Shown: positions 1 through 5,916, counted from the stretch's first letter. The stretch: 5,916 bases of DNA from Lautropia sp. SCN 70-15 (GCA_001724315.1 MEEC01000172.1:1-5916), one strand, 5' to 3'. Translations and numbers: made by a program. Notes: generated by a model from the letters alone, not told the origin.

Positions 1-2373
1 CTGCAGGACATCGAGACGATCGTGATCAAGGAGTCGGGCGGCACGCCGGTCTACCTGCGCGACGTTGCCCAGGTCACGCTGGGCGAGGAGGTCCGCTACG
101 GCGCGATGATCAAGGACGGCTACACCGAGGCGGTCGGCGGCATCGTGATGATGATCCGCGGGGGCAACGCCAAGGAGGTCGTCGAGCGGGTCAAGCAGCG
201 GGTGCAGGAGATCAACGATCGCGGCATGCTGCCGGGCGGCCTGAAGATCGTGCCCTACTACGATCGCTCCGAGCTGGTGGACGCCGCGCTTTGGACCGTC
301 ACCAAGGTGCTGCTCGAGGGCGTCGTGTTCGTGATGATCGTGCTCTTCCTGTTCCTGGGCGACCTGCGCTCGAGCCTGATCGTGATCGCAACGCTGGCGC
401 TGGTGCCGCTGGCGACCTTCATCGTGATGAACCAGGTCGGGCTGTCGGCCAACCTGATGTCGCTCGGCGGCATGGCGATCGCGATCGGCCTGATGATCGA
501 CGGCTCGGTGGTCGTCGTGGAGAACGCGCACGCCAGGATCGCGGCGCGCCCCGGGGAGAACCGCGCGCGGGTCGTGCTCGACGCGGTGCGCGAGGTCGCG
601 ACCCCGGTGGTCTTCGGCATCGGCATCATCATCCTGGTCTTCCTGCCGCTGATGACGCTGCAGGGGATGGAGGGCAAGATGTTCGCGCCGCTGGCCTACA
701 CGATCGCGATCGCGCTCGCCATCTCGCTGCTGGTCGCGCTCACGCTCACGCCGGCGCTGTCCTCGTACCTGCTGCGCGCCCCGGCCGGGCACGGCGACCA
801 CGACACCCGGCTGGTGGCCTTCCTGAAGCGCGGCTACCTGCGCCTGCTCGACCTGGCGCTGGCGCGCGAGCGCACCACGCTGGCGCTTGCCGCGGCGGCC
901 TTCGCCGGCGCGATCGCGCTGCTGCCGATGCTGGGCACCTCGTTCATTCCGGAGATGAAGGAGGGCTCGGTCTCCCCGAACATGGACCGGGTGCCGAACA
1001 TCTCGCTGAACGAGTCGCTCGCGATGGAGATGGAGGCGGTGAAGCTGATCCGCGAAGTGCCGGGCGTGAAGACGGTCGTGTCGCGGCTGGGCCGCGGCGA
1101 CAGCCCGGCCGATCCGGCCGGCCCGAACGAGGCCGACGTGATCGCCACGCTGCTGCCGCGCGACCAGTGGCCCGAGGGCTGGACGCAGGACGACATCGCG
1201 AGCGAGATGCGCGAGCGGCTGATCGGCTTCCCCGGCGTGCAGGTCGCGATGGCCCAGCCGATCTCGGACCGCGTCGACGAGATGGTCACCGGCGTGCGCT
1301 CCGACGTCGCGGTGAAGATCTTCGGCGACGACATGGAGACGCTGCGGCAGAAGGCCGAGGAGATCGCGCGGATCGCCACGACCGTTCCGGGCATGCGCGA
1401 CCAGCGGGTCGAGCGCGTGGGCGGCCAGCAGTACCTGACGCTGGCCATCGACCGGCAGGCGATCGCGCGCGCCGGGCTCAACGCCTCCGACGTGCACGAC
1501 GTGATCGAGATGGCGATCGGCGGCAAGGTGGCCACCGAGATCTACGAGGGCGAGCGCCGCTTCCAGGCAGTCGTGCGGTTGCCCGAGCCGGTGCGCGACT
1601 CGGTCGACGACATCCGCGGGATCACGCTGAGCGCGCCCAACGGGGCGCTGGTGAAGCTGGACAGCCTGGCCCGGATCGAGGTGGTCGACGGCCCCGCGCA
1701 GGTCAGCCGCGAGGGCGGCAAGCGGCGGATCGTGGTCGGCATCAACGTGCAGGACCGGGACCTGGGCGGTTTCGTGGCCGAGCTTCGCGAGCGCGTCGAA
1801 CAGGAGGTCGAGCTGCCCGAAGGCTACTACTTCGAGTGGGGCGGCACCTTCCAGAACATGGAGCGCGCGCTGGGTCACCTGACGATCATCGTGCCGGTCA
1901 CGATCGCGGCGATCTTCTTCCTGCTGTTCGTGCTGTTCGACTCGGTGCGCTTCGCGGGGCTGATCATCACGGTGCTGCCATTCGCGTCGATCGGCGGCGT
2001 GGTGGGCCTCTACCTGACCGGCGAGTACCTGTCGGTGCCGGCCTCGGTGGGCTTCATCGCGCTGTGGGGCATCGCGGTGCTCAACGGCGTGGTGCTGGTG
2101 AGCTTCATCCGCAAGCTCCGGGCGGAGGGGCGCAGCGTGGCGCAGGCGGTCGCCGAGGGCGCCGCGGCGCGCTTCCGGCCGGTGATGATGACCGCGATCG
2201 TGGCGATGCTGGGCCTGGTGCCCTTCCTGTTCGCGACCGGGCCCGGCTCGGAGGTTCAGCGGCCGCTGGCGATCGTGGTGATCGGCGGCCTGATCACCTC
2301 GACGCTGCTCACGCTGGTGGTGCTGCCGCTGCTCTACCGCTGGGTGGACCGGGAGCGCGCGGTGGAGGTGTAG
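1..2373 (+). CDS. Heavy-metal efflux RND permease (CusA/CzcA family), 5'-truncated by the window
   Basis: Inner-membrane proton-driven pump subunit of a tripartite metal-efflux system, expected to work with a periplasmic adaptor and an outer-membrane channel. The frame is open from base 1 through a GTG at 22, so about 250 N-terminal residues (TM1 and the first porter part) lie upstream; 790 residues are visible against about 1040 for the family. Visible order: end of the first periplasmic domain (1-100), TM2-TM6 (about 103-257), TM7 (292-312), large second periplasmic domain with a CzcA-like PRDQWP and GVRSDVAVKIFGDD block (313-625), TM8-TM12 (627-779). TM4 reads AIAIGLMIDGSVVVVEN, with Asp167 and Glu174 as likely proton-relay acids. 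The first Asp of the CzcA-type DFG motif is Ala here, as in CusA-like proteins. TM10-TM12 carry the typical GFIALWGIAVLNGVVLVSFI and TGPGSEVQRPLA stretches. The metal cannot be assigned: Cu/Ag, Ni or other divalent ions are all possible. The gene is intact to its TAG stop. Confidence 0.93.
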   Translation: MQDIETIVIKESGGTPVYLRDVAQVTLGEEVRYGAMIKDGYTEAVGGIVMMIRGGNAKEVVERVKQRVQEINDRGMLPGGLKIVPYYDRSELVDAALWTVTKVLLEGVVFVMIVLFLFLGDLRSSLIVIATLALVPLATFIVMNQVGLSANLMSLGGMAIAIGLMIDGSVVVVENAHARIAARPGENRARVVLDAVREVATPVVFGIGIIILVFLPLMTLQGMEGKMFAPLAYTIAIALAISLLVALTLTPALSSYLLRAPAGHGDHDTRLVAFLKRGYLRLLDLALARERTTLALAAAAFAGAIALLPMLGTSFIPEMKEGSVSPNMDRVPNISLNESLAMEMEAVKLIREVPGVKTVVSRLGRGDSPADPAGPNEADVIATLLPRDQWPEGWTQDDIASEMRERLIGFPGVQVAMAQPISDRVDEMVTGVRSDVAVKIFGDDMETLRQKAEEIARIATTVPGMRDQRVERVGGQQYLTLAIDRQAIARAGLNASDVHDVIEMAIGGKVATEIYEGERRFQAVVRLPEPVRDSVDDIRGITLSAPNGALVKLDSLARIEVVDGPAQVSREGGKRRIVVGINVQDRDLGGFVAELRERVEQEVELPEGYYFEWGGTFQNMERALGHLTIIVPVTIAAIFFLLFVLFDSVRFAGLIITVLPFASIGGVVGLYLTGEYLSVPASVGFIALWGIAVLNGVVLVSFIRKLRAEGRSVAQAVAEGAAARFRPVMMTAIVAMLGLVPFLFATGPGSEVQRPLAIVVIGGLITSTLLTLVVLPLLYRWVDRERAVEV

Positions 2374-2382
2374 GGCGGAAGG

Positions 2383-2404
2383 GGGCGGGCCCGCGGGCCC
2401 GCCC
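2383..2404. terminator. Perfect GC palindrome after the RND gene, likely terminator hairpin
   Basis: A perfect 22-nt palindrome starts 9 bases after the RND stop codon. Its half-site is GGGCGGGCCCG, and it would fold as a stem of about 9 bp of pure G/C with a CGCG loop. It is followed on the plus strand by GCTCTT rather than a real T-run, so termination could be weak or Rho-assisted. Being symmetric, it could also act on metK transcripts arriving from the other side. Confidence 0.5.
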
Positions 2405-2415
2405 GCTCTTCGGCA

Positions 2416-2442
2416 GAGGCCTCCCCGCAGAGAGGAGGCCTC
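2416..2442. terminator. Second hairpin in the convergent gap, likely metK or bidirectional terminator
   Basis: GAGGCCTCC (2416-2424) pairs perfectly with GGAGGCCTC (2434-2442) around a 9-nt loop. It lies 10 bases past the metK stop when read on the minus strand. Neither side has a strong U-tract; the plus side continues GTTCCCTGCTT. The position between two converging genes supports a terminator role, but the sequence alone does not prove it. Confidence 0.45.
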
Positions 2443-2452
2443 GTTCCCTGCT

Positions 2453-3619
2453 TCAGACGCCGGCCCTGGCCCGCAGCTCGGCGACCTTGTCGGCGCGCTC
2501 CCAGCTGAACTCGGGCTCGTCGCGGCCGAAGTGGCCGTAGGCGGCGGTCTTCTCGTAGATCGGCCGCAGCAGGTCGAGCATCTTCACGATGCCCTTGGGC
2601 CGCAGGTCGAAGACCTCCTGGACGATCTTCGACAGCTTGCCGTCGTCGATCTTGCCGGTGCCCTGCGTGGTGACCATCACCGAGGTCGGCTTGGCGATGC
2701 CGATCGCGTACGAGACCTGCACCAGGCACTTGCTGGCCAGGCCGGCGGCCACGATGTTCTTGGCCACGTAGCGGGCGGCATAGGCGGCCGAGCGGTCGAC
2801 CTTGGAAGGATCCTTGCCCGAGAACGCGCCGCCGCCGTGCGGGGCCGCGCCACCGTAGGTGTCCACGATGATCTTGCGCCCGGTCAGGCCGCAATCGCCC
2901 TGCGGGCCGCCGATCACGAAGCGCCCGGTGGGGTTGATCAGGTAGCGAACCTCGCCCTTGATCAGTTCCTTCGGGATGACCGGCTTGATGATCTCCTCGA
3001 TCACCGCTTCGCGGATCAGCGCCTGGCTGATGTCGGGCGAGTGCTGGGTCGACAGCACCACGGTGTCCACCGAGGCGGGCTTGCCGTCGACGTAGCGCAG
3101 CGTGACCTGCGACTTGGCGTCGGGGCGCAGCCAGGCCAGCTTGCCGCTGTTGCGCAGCTGCGACTGCCGCTCCACCAGCCGGTGCGAGTAGTAGATCGCG
3201 GCGGGCATCAGCTCCGGGGTCTCGTCGCAGGCGTAGCCGAACATCAGGCCCTGGTCGCCGGCGCCCTGGTCGAGATTGTCGTCGCCGGCGCGGTCCACGC
3301 CCTGGGCGATGTCCTGCGACTGCTTGTCGTAGGCCACCAGCACCGCGCAGCCCTTGTAATCGATGCCGTACTCGGTGTTGTCGTAGCCGATGCGCTTGAG
3401 CGTGTCGCGCGCGACCTTGATGTAGTCGACGTTGGCGGCGCTGGTGATCTCGCCGGCCAGCACGACCAGGCCGGTGTTGCACAGGGTCTCGGCGGCGACC
3501 CGCGAGTGCGGGTCCTGCGCGAGCAGGGCGTCGAGGATGGCGTCGGAGATCTGGTCGGCGACCTTGTCCGGATGGCCTTCGGAAACCGACTCGGAGGTGA
3601 ACAGGAACTCGTTTGACAA
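2453..3619 (-). CDS. metK: S-adenosylmethionine synthetase (methionine adenosyltransferase)
   Basis: Cytosolic enzyme that makes S-adenosylmethionine from ATP and L-methionine, releasing phosphate and pyrophosphate; it supplies the cell's methyl donor. The 388 residues match the bacterial MetK length (E. coli 384). Hallmarks: GHPDK at 15-19 near the N terminus (ATP-binding His16, Mg-binding Asp18), AGEITS at 55-60, signature [12 protein letters not shown] at 119-130, and the second signature [19 protein letters not shown] at 262-280. The C-terminal [14 protein letters not shown] at 361-374 is also typical. Start: TTG at 3619-3617, placed by the conserved N terminus [19 protein letters not shown]; no in-frame ATG lies just upstream, and GGAGAAG (3630-3624) sits at good Shine-Dalgarno spacing. 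It is single-gene, convergent with the RND gene and divergent from the acyltransferases. The leader looks structured and may control translation. No damage is seen. Confidence 0.98.
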   Translation of the reverse strand: MSNEFLFTSESVSEGHPDKVADQISDAILDALLAQDPHSRVAAETLCNTGLVVLAGEITSAANVDYIKVARDTLKRIGYDNTEYGIDYKGCAVLVAYDKQSQDIAQGVDRAGDDNLDQGAGDQGLMFGYACDETPELMPAAIYYSHRLVERQSQLRNSGKLAWLRPDAKSQVTLRYVDGKPASVDTVVLSTQHSPDISQALIREAVIEEIIKPVIPKELIKGEVRYLINPTGRFVIGGPQGDCGLTGRKIIVDTYGGAAPHGGGAFSGKDPSKVDRSAAYAARYVAKNIVAAGLASKCLVQVSYAIGIAKPTSVMVTTQGTGKIDDGKLSKIVQEVFDLRPKGIVKMLDLLRPIYEKTAAYGHFGRDEPEFSWERADKVAELRARAGV

Positions 3620-3623
3620 GACA

Positions 3624-3630
3624 CTTCTCC
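3624..3630 (-). promoter_or_regulatory. metK Shine-Dalgarno sequence before a TTG start
   Basis: On the minus strand GGAGAAG precedes the TTG start, with 7 bases between GGAG and TTG. It fixes the non-ATG start and is the exact complement of CTTCTCC at 3697-3691 in the upstream leader, so it could be sequestered in the mRNA. Confidence 0.75.
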
Positions 3631-3647
3631 AGTGGGACTCGGACGGT

Positions 3648-3670
3648 GGGCCTGTCCAGGGACTCGGCCC
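3648..3670 (-). other. Small hairpin between the structured leader and the metK ribosome binding site
   Basis: GGGCC (3648-3652, plus-strand bases) pairs with GGCCC (3666-3670). Beyond a small internal loop, GTC (3654-3656) pairs with GAC (3661-3663) around a 4-nt loop. It would lie inside the loop closed by the possible anti-SD/SD helix. Confidence 0.35.
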
Positions 3671-3685
3671 GGTCGGCGCAGCCGG

Positions 3686-3756
3686 CTTGCGGAGAAGCGG
3701 CGACGCTTTAGCGGTATTTCCCCGCGGCCCTTCGGCCCCGGGCGTCGCCCCGCAAG
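3686..3756 (-). ncRNA. Structured 5' leader of metK, candidate cis-regulatory RNA
   Basis: Read on the minus strand (5' end at 3756), CTTGCGG (3756-3750) pairs perfectly with CCGCAAG (3692-3686). The adjoining GGCGACGC (3749-3742) pairs perfectly with GCGTCGCC (3706-3699). The two helices stack without a gap on the 5' side and are separated on the 3' side by the 6-nt bulge GCTTCT (3698-3693). Inside are two short hairpins, GGCC-GAAG-GGCC (3737-3726) and GCGG-GGAAATA-CCGC (3725-3711), then TAAA, giving a three-way-junction shape. It begins about 20 nt after the predicted transcription start and ends about 66 nt before the start codon. The pairing is seen in the sequence; its function is inferred. 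The plus strand could fold similarly, but the promoter evidence favours the metK direction. I do not recognise a known SAM or SAH riboswitch consensus. Confidence 0.55.
3691..3697 (-). promoter_or_regulatory. Candidate anti-Shine-Dalgarno element in the metK leader
   Basis: CTTCTCC on the minus strand spans the unpaired bulge and the first two bases of the lower stem's 3' strand. It is perfectly complementary over 7 nt to the metK ribosome binding site GGAGAAG (3630-3624). A U-G pair (3631 with 3690) could extend the helix by one. Pairing would close a loop of about 60 nt containing a further small hairpin at 3648-3670. Confidence 0.45.
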
Positions 3757-3782
3757 TTGTCCATTAAACCGGCGACGCGCGG

Positions 3783-3812
3783 ATTATATCGGCCGATCGG
3801 GCTCGCGGCGAA
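3783..3812 (-). promoter_or_regulatory. Probable sigma-70 promoter of metK
   Basis: On the minus strand a perfect TATAAT lies at 3788-3783, unusual in such GC-rich sequence. The best -35 is TTCGCC at 3812-3807 with an 18-nt spacer, a weak match of three of six bases. Transcription would begin near 3777-3775, giving a 5' leader of about 157 nt before the TTG start of metK. The -10 call is strong, the -35 tentative. Confidence 0.6.
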
Positions 3813-3856
3813 CCTGCCACCGGCATCGACTAGACTTCGCCGATCCGGAACGCCCC

Positions 3857-4771
3857 ATGCCCGAGCCAGAGTACCCCCACGACAGCCAGGACACCGGCCG
3901 CGCCGCCAGCGATCGCGCGGGCGGCGATCTCGCGTCCGCGCCGCGCGAGGGCTTCGGCGCCCGCGTGCTGGCCGGGGTCTTCCAGGCGCTCGGCCGGCTG
4001 CCGCTGCCGGTGCTGCGGGGAATCGGCGCGCTGGCCGGCGTGCTCGTCTTCGCCGCCTCGGGGGCCTATCGGCGCAAGATCGTCGCGAACCTGAGGCGGG
4101 CCGGCCATCCTGGCCTCGCGCCGGCCTTGCGGGCCGCGGCCGGCGCCGGCCGGACGGTCTTCGAATTGCCCTGGATCTGGGGCCGGCCACCCGCGGCGCT
4201 GCGCGACCGCATGGCCTGCGCCGACGAGGCCCTGCTCGACGCAGCCGAGGCGGAGGGGCGCGGCATCCTGTTCCTGACCCCGCACCTGGGCTCCTTCGAG
4301 GCGACGGCGCGCTGGTACGCGCGCCGGGCGCCGATCACGGTGATGTTCCGCGACCCGCGCAAGGCGCTGATCCGGCCGCTGGTGCGGCAGTCGCGCAACA
4401 CCGCGTCGATGCGGGCGGTGCCGGCGGCGCTGGCCGGCGTGCGCGCGATGCTGCGCGCGCTGCGGGCCGGCGAGGCGGTCGGTATCCTTCCGGACCAGGT
4501 GCCCGGAGAGGGCGAAGGCGAGTGGGCGCCCTTCTTCGGCGAGCCCGCCTGGACGATGACCTTGCCCCGGCGGCTGGCGCAGGCCACCGGCGCGGCAGTG
4601 GTGGTGGCGGTGGGCGAGCGGGTGCCGGGCGGCTGGCGGCTGCACCTCGAGCGGCTGGCCGAGGCGCCGACGCCGGAAGCGCTGAACGCCTGCATGGAGC
4701 GGCTGATCCGGCGCTGGCCGGACCAGTACCTGTGGGGTTACAACCGGTACAAGCGTCCCGCCGGGCGCTAG
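3857..4771 (+). CDS. lpxL: LpxL/HtrB-family lipid A acyltransferase (first of a tandem pair)
   Basis: Inner-membrane acyltransferase predicted to transfer an acyl chain from acyl-ACP to a lipid A precursor as a secondary (acyloxyacyl) chain; the exact acceptor and chain length cannot be read from sequence. The 304 residues contain a hydrophobic anchor at about 47-70 (LPLPVLRGIGALAGVLVF). The catalytic HX4E motif is TPHLGSFE (His143, Glu148). Further family features are FRDPRK at 165-169, the block LPDQVPGEGEGEWAPFFG at 211-228, and a C-terminal PDQYLWGYNRYK at 288-299. The ATG at 3857 is the first convincing start. It gives a polar, probably disordered N-terminal tail of about 35 residues before the anchor and has no clear Shine-Dalgarno sequence, so a shorter form starting near GTG 3965 is possible. 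The open frame extends upstream to a GTG at 3632, but that part looks non-coding. Which of the LpxL paralogues it is cannot be decided. It is 65 bp upstream of the second copy and divergent from metK. Confidence 0.88.
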   Translation: MPEPEYPHDSQDTGRAASDRAGGDLASAPREGFGARVLAGVFQALGRLPLPVLRGIGALAGVLVFAASGAYRRKIVANLRRAGHPGLAPALRAAAGAGRTVFELPWIWGRPPAALRDRMACADEALLDAAEAEGRGILFLTPHLGSFEATARWYARRAPITVMFRDPRKALIRPLVRQSRNTASMRAVPAALAGVRAMLRALRAGEAVGILPDQVPGEGEGEWAPFFGEPAWTMTLPRRLAQATGAAVVVAVGERVPGGWRLHLERLAEAPTPEALNACMERLIRRWPDQYLWGYNRYKRPAGR

Positions 4772-4786
4772 CCGGGCCGGCGGGGC
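4755..4786 (+). other. Hairpin spanning the stop codon of the first acyltransferase
   Basis: CCCGCCGG (4757-4764) pairs perfectly with CCGGCGGG (4777-4784) around a 12-nt loop holding the TAG stop at 4769-4771. It can be extended by a T-G pair and a G-C pair to 10 bp. No T-run follows, so it is more likely a weak attenuator or an mRNA-stability element within an operon than a full terminator. GC-rich sequence makes chance pairing a real alternative. Confidence 0.35.
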
Positions 4787-4825
4787 CGGGCAGGCACGGA
4801 TCCGGGATTCGAACGAAGGGAAGTC

Positions 4826-4830
4826 AGGGA
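4826..4830 (+). promoter_or_regulatory. Shine-Dalgarno sequence of the second acyltransferase
   Basis: AGGGA lies 6 bases before the ATG at 4837 and supports that start. It contrasts with the first acyltransferase gene and dapF, neither of which has a clear site, so the second copy is probably translated independently. Confidence 0.65.
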
Positions 4831-4836
4831 AGCACG

Positions 4837-5739
4837 ATGGGGGAAAGGCTCGAGCGTTTCGGTCTCGCCGCGTTGCGCGCGGTGTCCAGGCTGCCTTACC
4901 CGGTGCTGCGCCGGCTGGGCGAGGCCGTGGGCTCGCTCGCCTGGTGGCTGGCCGCGCCGCGGCGGCGCATCGCGCTCACCAACCTGCGGCTGTGCTTTCC
5001 CGACTGGACCGAGGCGAAGCGCCGGCAGGTGGCCCGCGACCACTTCCGCTACTACGTGCGCAGCTTCCTCGAGCGCTTCGTGTTCTGGTACGGGTCGCCC
5101 GAGCGGATCCGGGCCCTGTGCCAGGTGGAGGGGATCGAGCACCTAGAGGCCCACCACGGCAAGCCGATGATCCTGCTCGCGCCGCACTTCCTTGGGCTGG
5201 ATGCCGGCGGCACGCGCCTGCAGGCCGACCGGCCGGTGGCCTCGATGTACGCCGCGCAGAAGAGCCGGGTGCTGACCGAGGCGATGACCCGGGGGCGCTC
5301 GCGCTTCCACCCCGAGGCCTCGACGATGATCCTGCGCACCGAGGGCCTGCGCGCCGCGCTCAAGCCGATCCGCGACGGGATTCCCTTCTATTTCCTGCCC
5401 GACATGGACCTGGGCCCGCGCGACGCGGTCTTCGTGCCCTTCTTCGGCGTGCCGGCCGCGACGGTCACCTCGATGGCGCGGCTGGCGAAGATCACGAAGG
5501 CGGTGATCGTGCCCTGCATCACCCGGATGACCGACGAGGGCTACGTGGTGCGCGTGTACCCGGCCTGGGAGGACTACCCGGTCGGCGACGCCGAGGCCGA
5601 TGCGCGCCGGATGAACGCGTTCATCGAGGCGCGCGTGCTCGAGATGCCGGCGCAGTATCTCTGGACGCACAAGCGCTTCAAGACGCGGCCGCCGGGCGCG
5701 CCCGACCTCTACGGCCGGCGCACGGGCGAGGGCGACTGA
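4837..5739 (+). CDS. lpxL: LpxL/HtrB-family lipid A acyltransferase (second of a tandem pair)
   Basis: A second predicted inner-membrane secondary acyltransferase of lipid A biosynthesis, 300 residues, close to the usual 290-310. Visible order: N-terminal membrane anchor (about 15-40, [22 protein letters not shown]) and [13 protein letters not shown] (46-58), the common 'N-L-x-x-x-F-P' feature of the family. The catalytic motif is HX4D in [10 protein letters not shown] (His117, Asp122). [17 protein letters not shown] at 188-204 and the C-terminal [17 protein letters not shown] at 271-287 match the LpxL family closely. The start is set by a good AGGGA site. It uses Asp where its neighbour uses Glu in the catalytic pair, and it lacks the neighbour's polar N-terminal tail. 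The two proteins are clearly diverged rather than a recent duplication. Division of labour between the copies (different acyl position or chain) is inference. dapF follows after 37 bp. Confidence 0.92.
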   Translation: MGERLERFGLAALRAVSRLPYPVLRRLGEAVGSLAWWLAAPRRRIALTNLRLCFPDWTEAKRRQVARDHFRYYVRSFLERFVFWYGSPERIRALCQVEGIEHLEAHHGKPMILLAPHFLGLDAGGTRLQADRPVASMYAAQKSRVLTEAMTRGRSRFHPEASTMILRTEGLRAALKPIRDGIPFYFLPDMDLGPRDAVFVPFFGVPAATVTSMARLAKITKAVIVPCITRMTDEGYVVRVYPAWEDYPVGDAEADARRMNAFIEARVLEMPAQYLWTHKRFKTRPPGAPDLYGRRTGEGD

Positions 5740-5764
5740 TGCCGGGGCGCACGCGGCGATCGGC

Positions 5765-5770
5765 GATAAT
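5765..5770 (+). promoter_or_regulatory. Possible -10 element placing dapF transcription at its own start codon
   Basis: GATAAT (five of six to TATAAT) ends 6 bases before the dapF ATG, the usual distance from a -10 box to a transcription start. No convincing -35 is seen about 17 bp upstream, and dapF may simply be co-transcribed from the acyltransferase operon. Confidence 0.25.
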
Positions 5771-5776
5771 TCGCCC

Positions 5777-5916
5777 ATGAAGCTGCGATTCACCAAGATG
5801 CAAGGTGCTGGCAACGACTTCGTCGTGATCGACGGCGTTCGCCAGCGCATCGACTTCACGCCCGGGCAGTGGCGCCGGATCGCGGACCGCCACTTCGGCA
5901 TCGGGGCCGACCAGAT
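5777..5916 (+). CDS. dapF: Diaminopimelate epimerase, N-terminal part (runs off the window)
   Basis: Cytosolic cofactor-independent racemase converting LL- to meso-diaminopimelate, the last step before lysine and a building block of peptidoglycan. Only 46 codons plus two bases are present, but the N terminus is diagnostic: [20 protein letters not shown], with the family's KMxGxGNDF motif (Asn13 is the expected substrate contact), then RHFGIGADQ ending at Gln46, another expected substrate-binding residue. The two catalytic cysteines lie beyond the window. The ATG at 5777 fits the normal family N terminus. There is no clear Shine-Dalgarno sequence, and a short inverted repeat, GGCGA-TAAT-TCGCC (5762-5775), ends one base before the start codon. 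The gap to the upstream stop is 37 bp, so operon membership is likely. Confidence 0.95.
   Translation, partial: MKLRFTKMQGAGNDFVVIDGVRQRIDFTPGQWRRIADRHFGIGADQ

Noticed and set aside
291..2540. Long open frames overlapping the RND gene in other frames and on the minus strand
   Set aside because: They are rich in Arg/Gly/Ala/Pro low-complexity sequence and show no motifs; they are expected shadows of a GC-rich gene.
2531..3616. Long plus-strand open frame opposite metK
   Set aside because: It lies wholly antisense to a fully conserved metK and has no recognisable domain or ribosome binding site.
3757..3836. Possible plus-strand promoters for the first acyltransferase (TTGTCC at 3757 with GATTAT at 3782; TAGACT at 3831)
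   Set aside because: The first has a 19-nt spacer and overlaps the metK -10 box; the second lacks a -35. A promoter must exist in this region, but neither match is good enough to call.
3632..3856. Upstream extension of the first acyltransferase from a GTG at 3632
   Set aside because: The frame is open, but the predicted residues show no family similarity and the region overlaps the metK promoter and leader; the ATG at 3857 is a better start.
4800..4818. GGATTCGAAC-like sequence resembling a tRNA T-arm on the minus strand
   Set aside because: The bases flanking TTCGAAT do not form the 5-bp T-stem, and no acceptor, anticodon or D arm is found nearby; chance resemblance.
1..5916. Search for insertion sequences, CRISPR arrays, rRNA, tRNA or phage genes
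   Set aside because: No transposase, regular repeat-spacer pattern, integrase or RNA-gene signature was seen, and base composition looks uniform across the window.

Overview
This is a GC-rich chromosomal window with long ORFs and a strong G/C third-position bias. It looks like a betaproteobacterium, most likely of the order Burkholderiales. The main reason is the order metK (minus strand) / two LpxL-type acyltransferases / dapF (plus strand), a neighbourhood I know from that group. The taxonomic call is inference; no rRNA or marker search was possible.

Layout. Positions 1-2373 (+) carry the C-terminal three quarters of a heavy-metal-efflux RND transporter (CusA/CzcA superfamily) whose 5' end lies outside the window. 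Positions 2374-2452 form a short convergent intergenic gap with two hairpins. Positions 2453-3619 (-) encode S-adenosylmethionine synthetase (metK), starting at TTG. Positions 3620-3856 are a divergent intergenic region. Positions 3857-4771 (+) and 4837-5739 (+) encode two LpxL/HtrB-family lipid A acyltransferases in tandem. At 5777 (+) dapF (diaminopimelate epimerase) begins and runs off the end.

How the genes fit together. The acyltransferase pair would add the secondary acyl chains of lipid A at the inner membrane, and dapF supplies meso-diaminopimelate for peptidoglycan and lysine, so the plus-strand cluster has an envelope-biogenesis theme. MetK makes the methyl donor SAM and is transcribed away from that cluster. 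The RND gene is functionally unrelated and is probably the end of a separate efflux operon.

The most interesting part is the metK leader at about 3620-3776, read on the minus strand. Behind a perfect TATAAT box it can fold into a two-part stem of 7 + 8 bp capping two small hairpins. A one-sided bulge in the stem carries CUUCUCC, which is exactly complementary to the metK Shine-Dalgarno sequence GGAGAAG. One strand of the upper stem also has a second possible partner at the transcript's 5' end. Together these look like a cis-regulatory switch controlling SAM synthetase translation. I do not recognise it as one of the SAM or SAH riboswitch classes I can recall.
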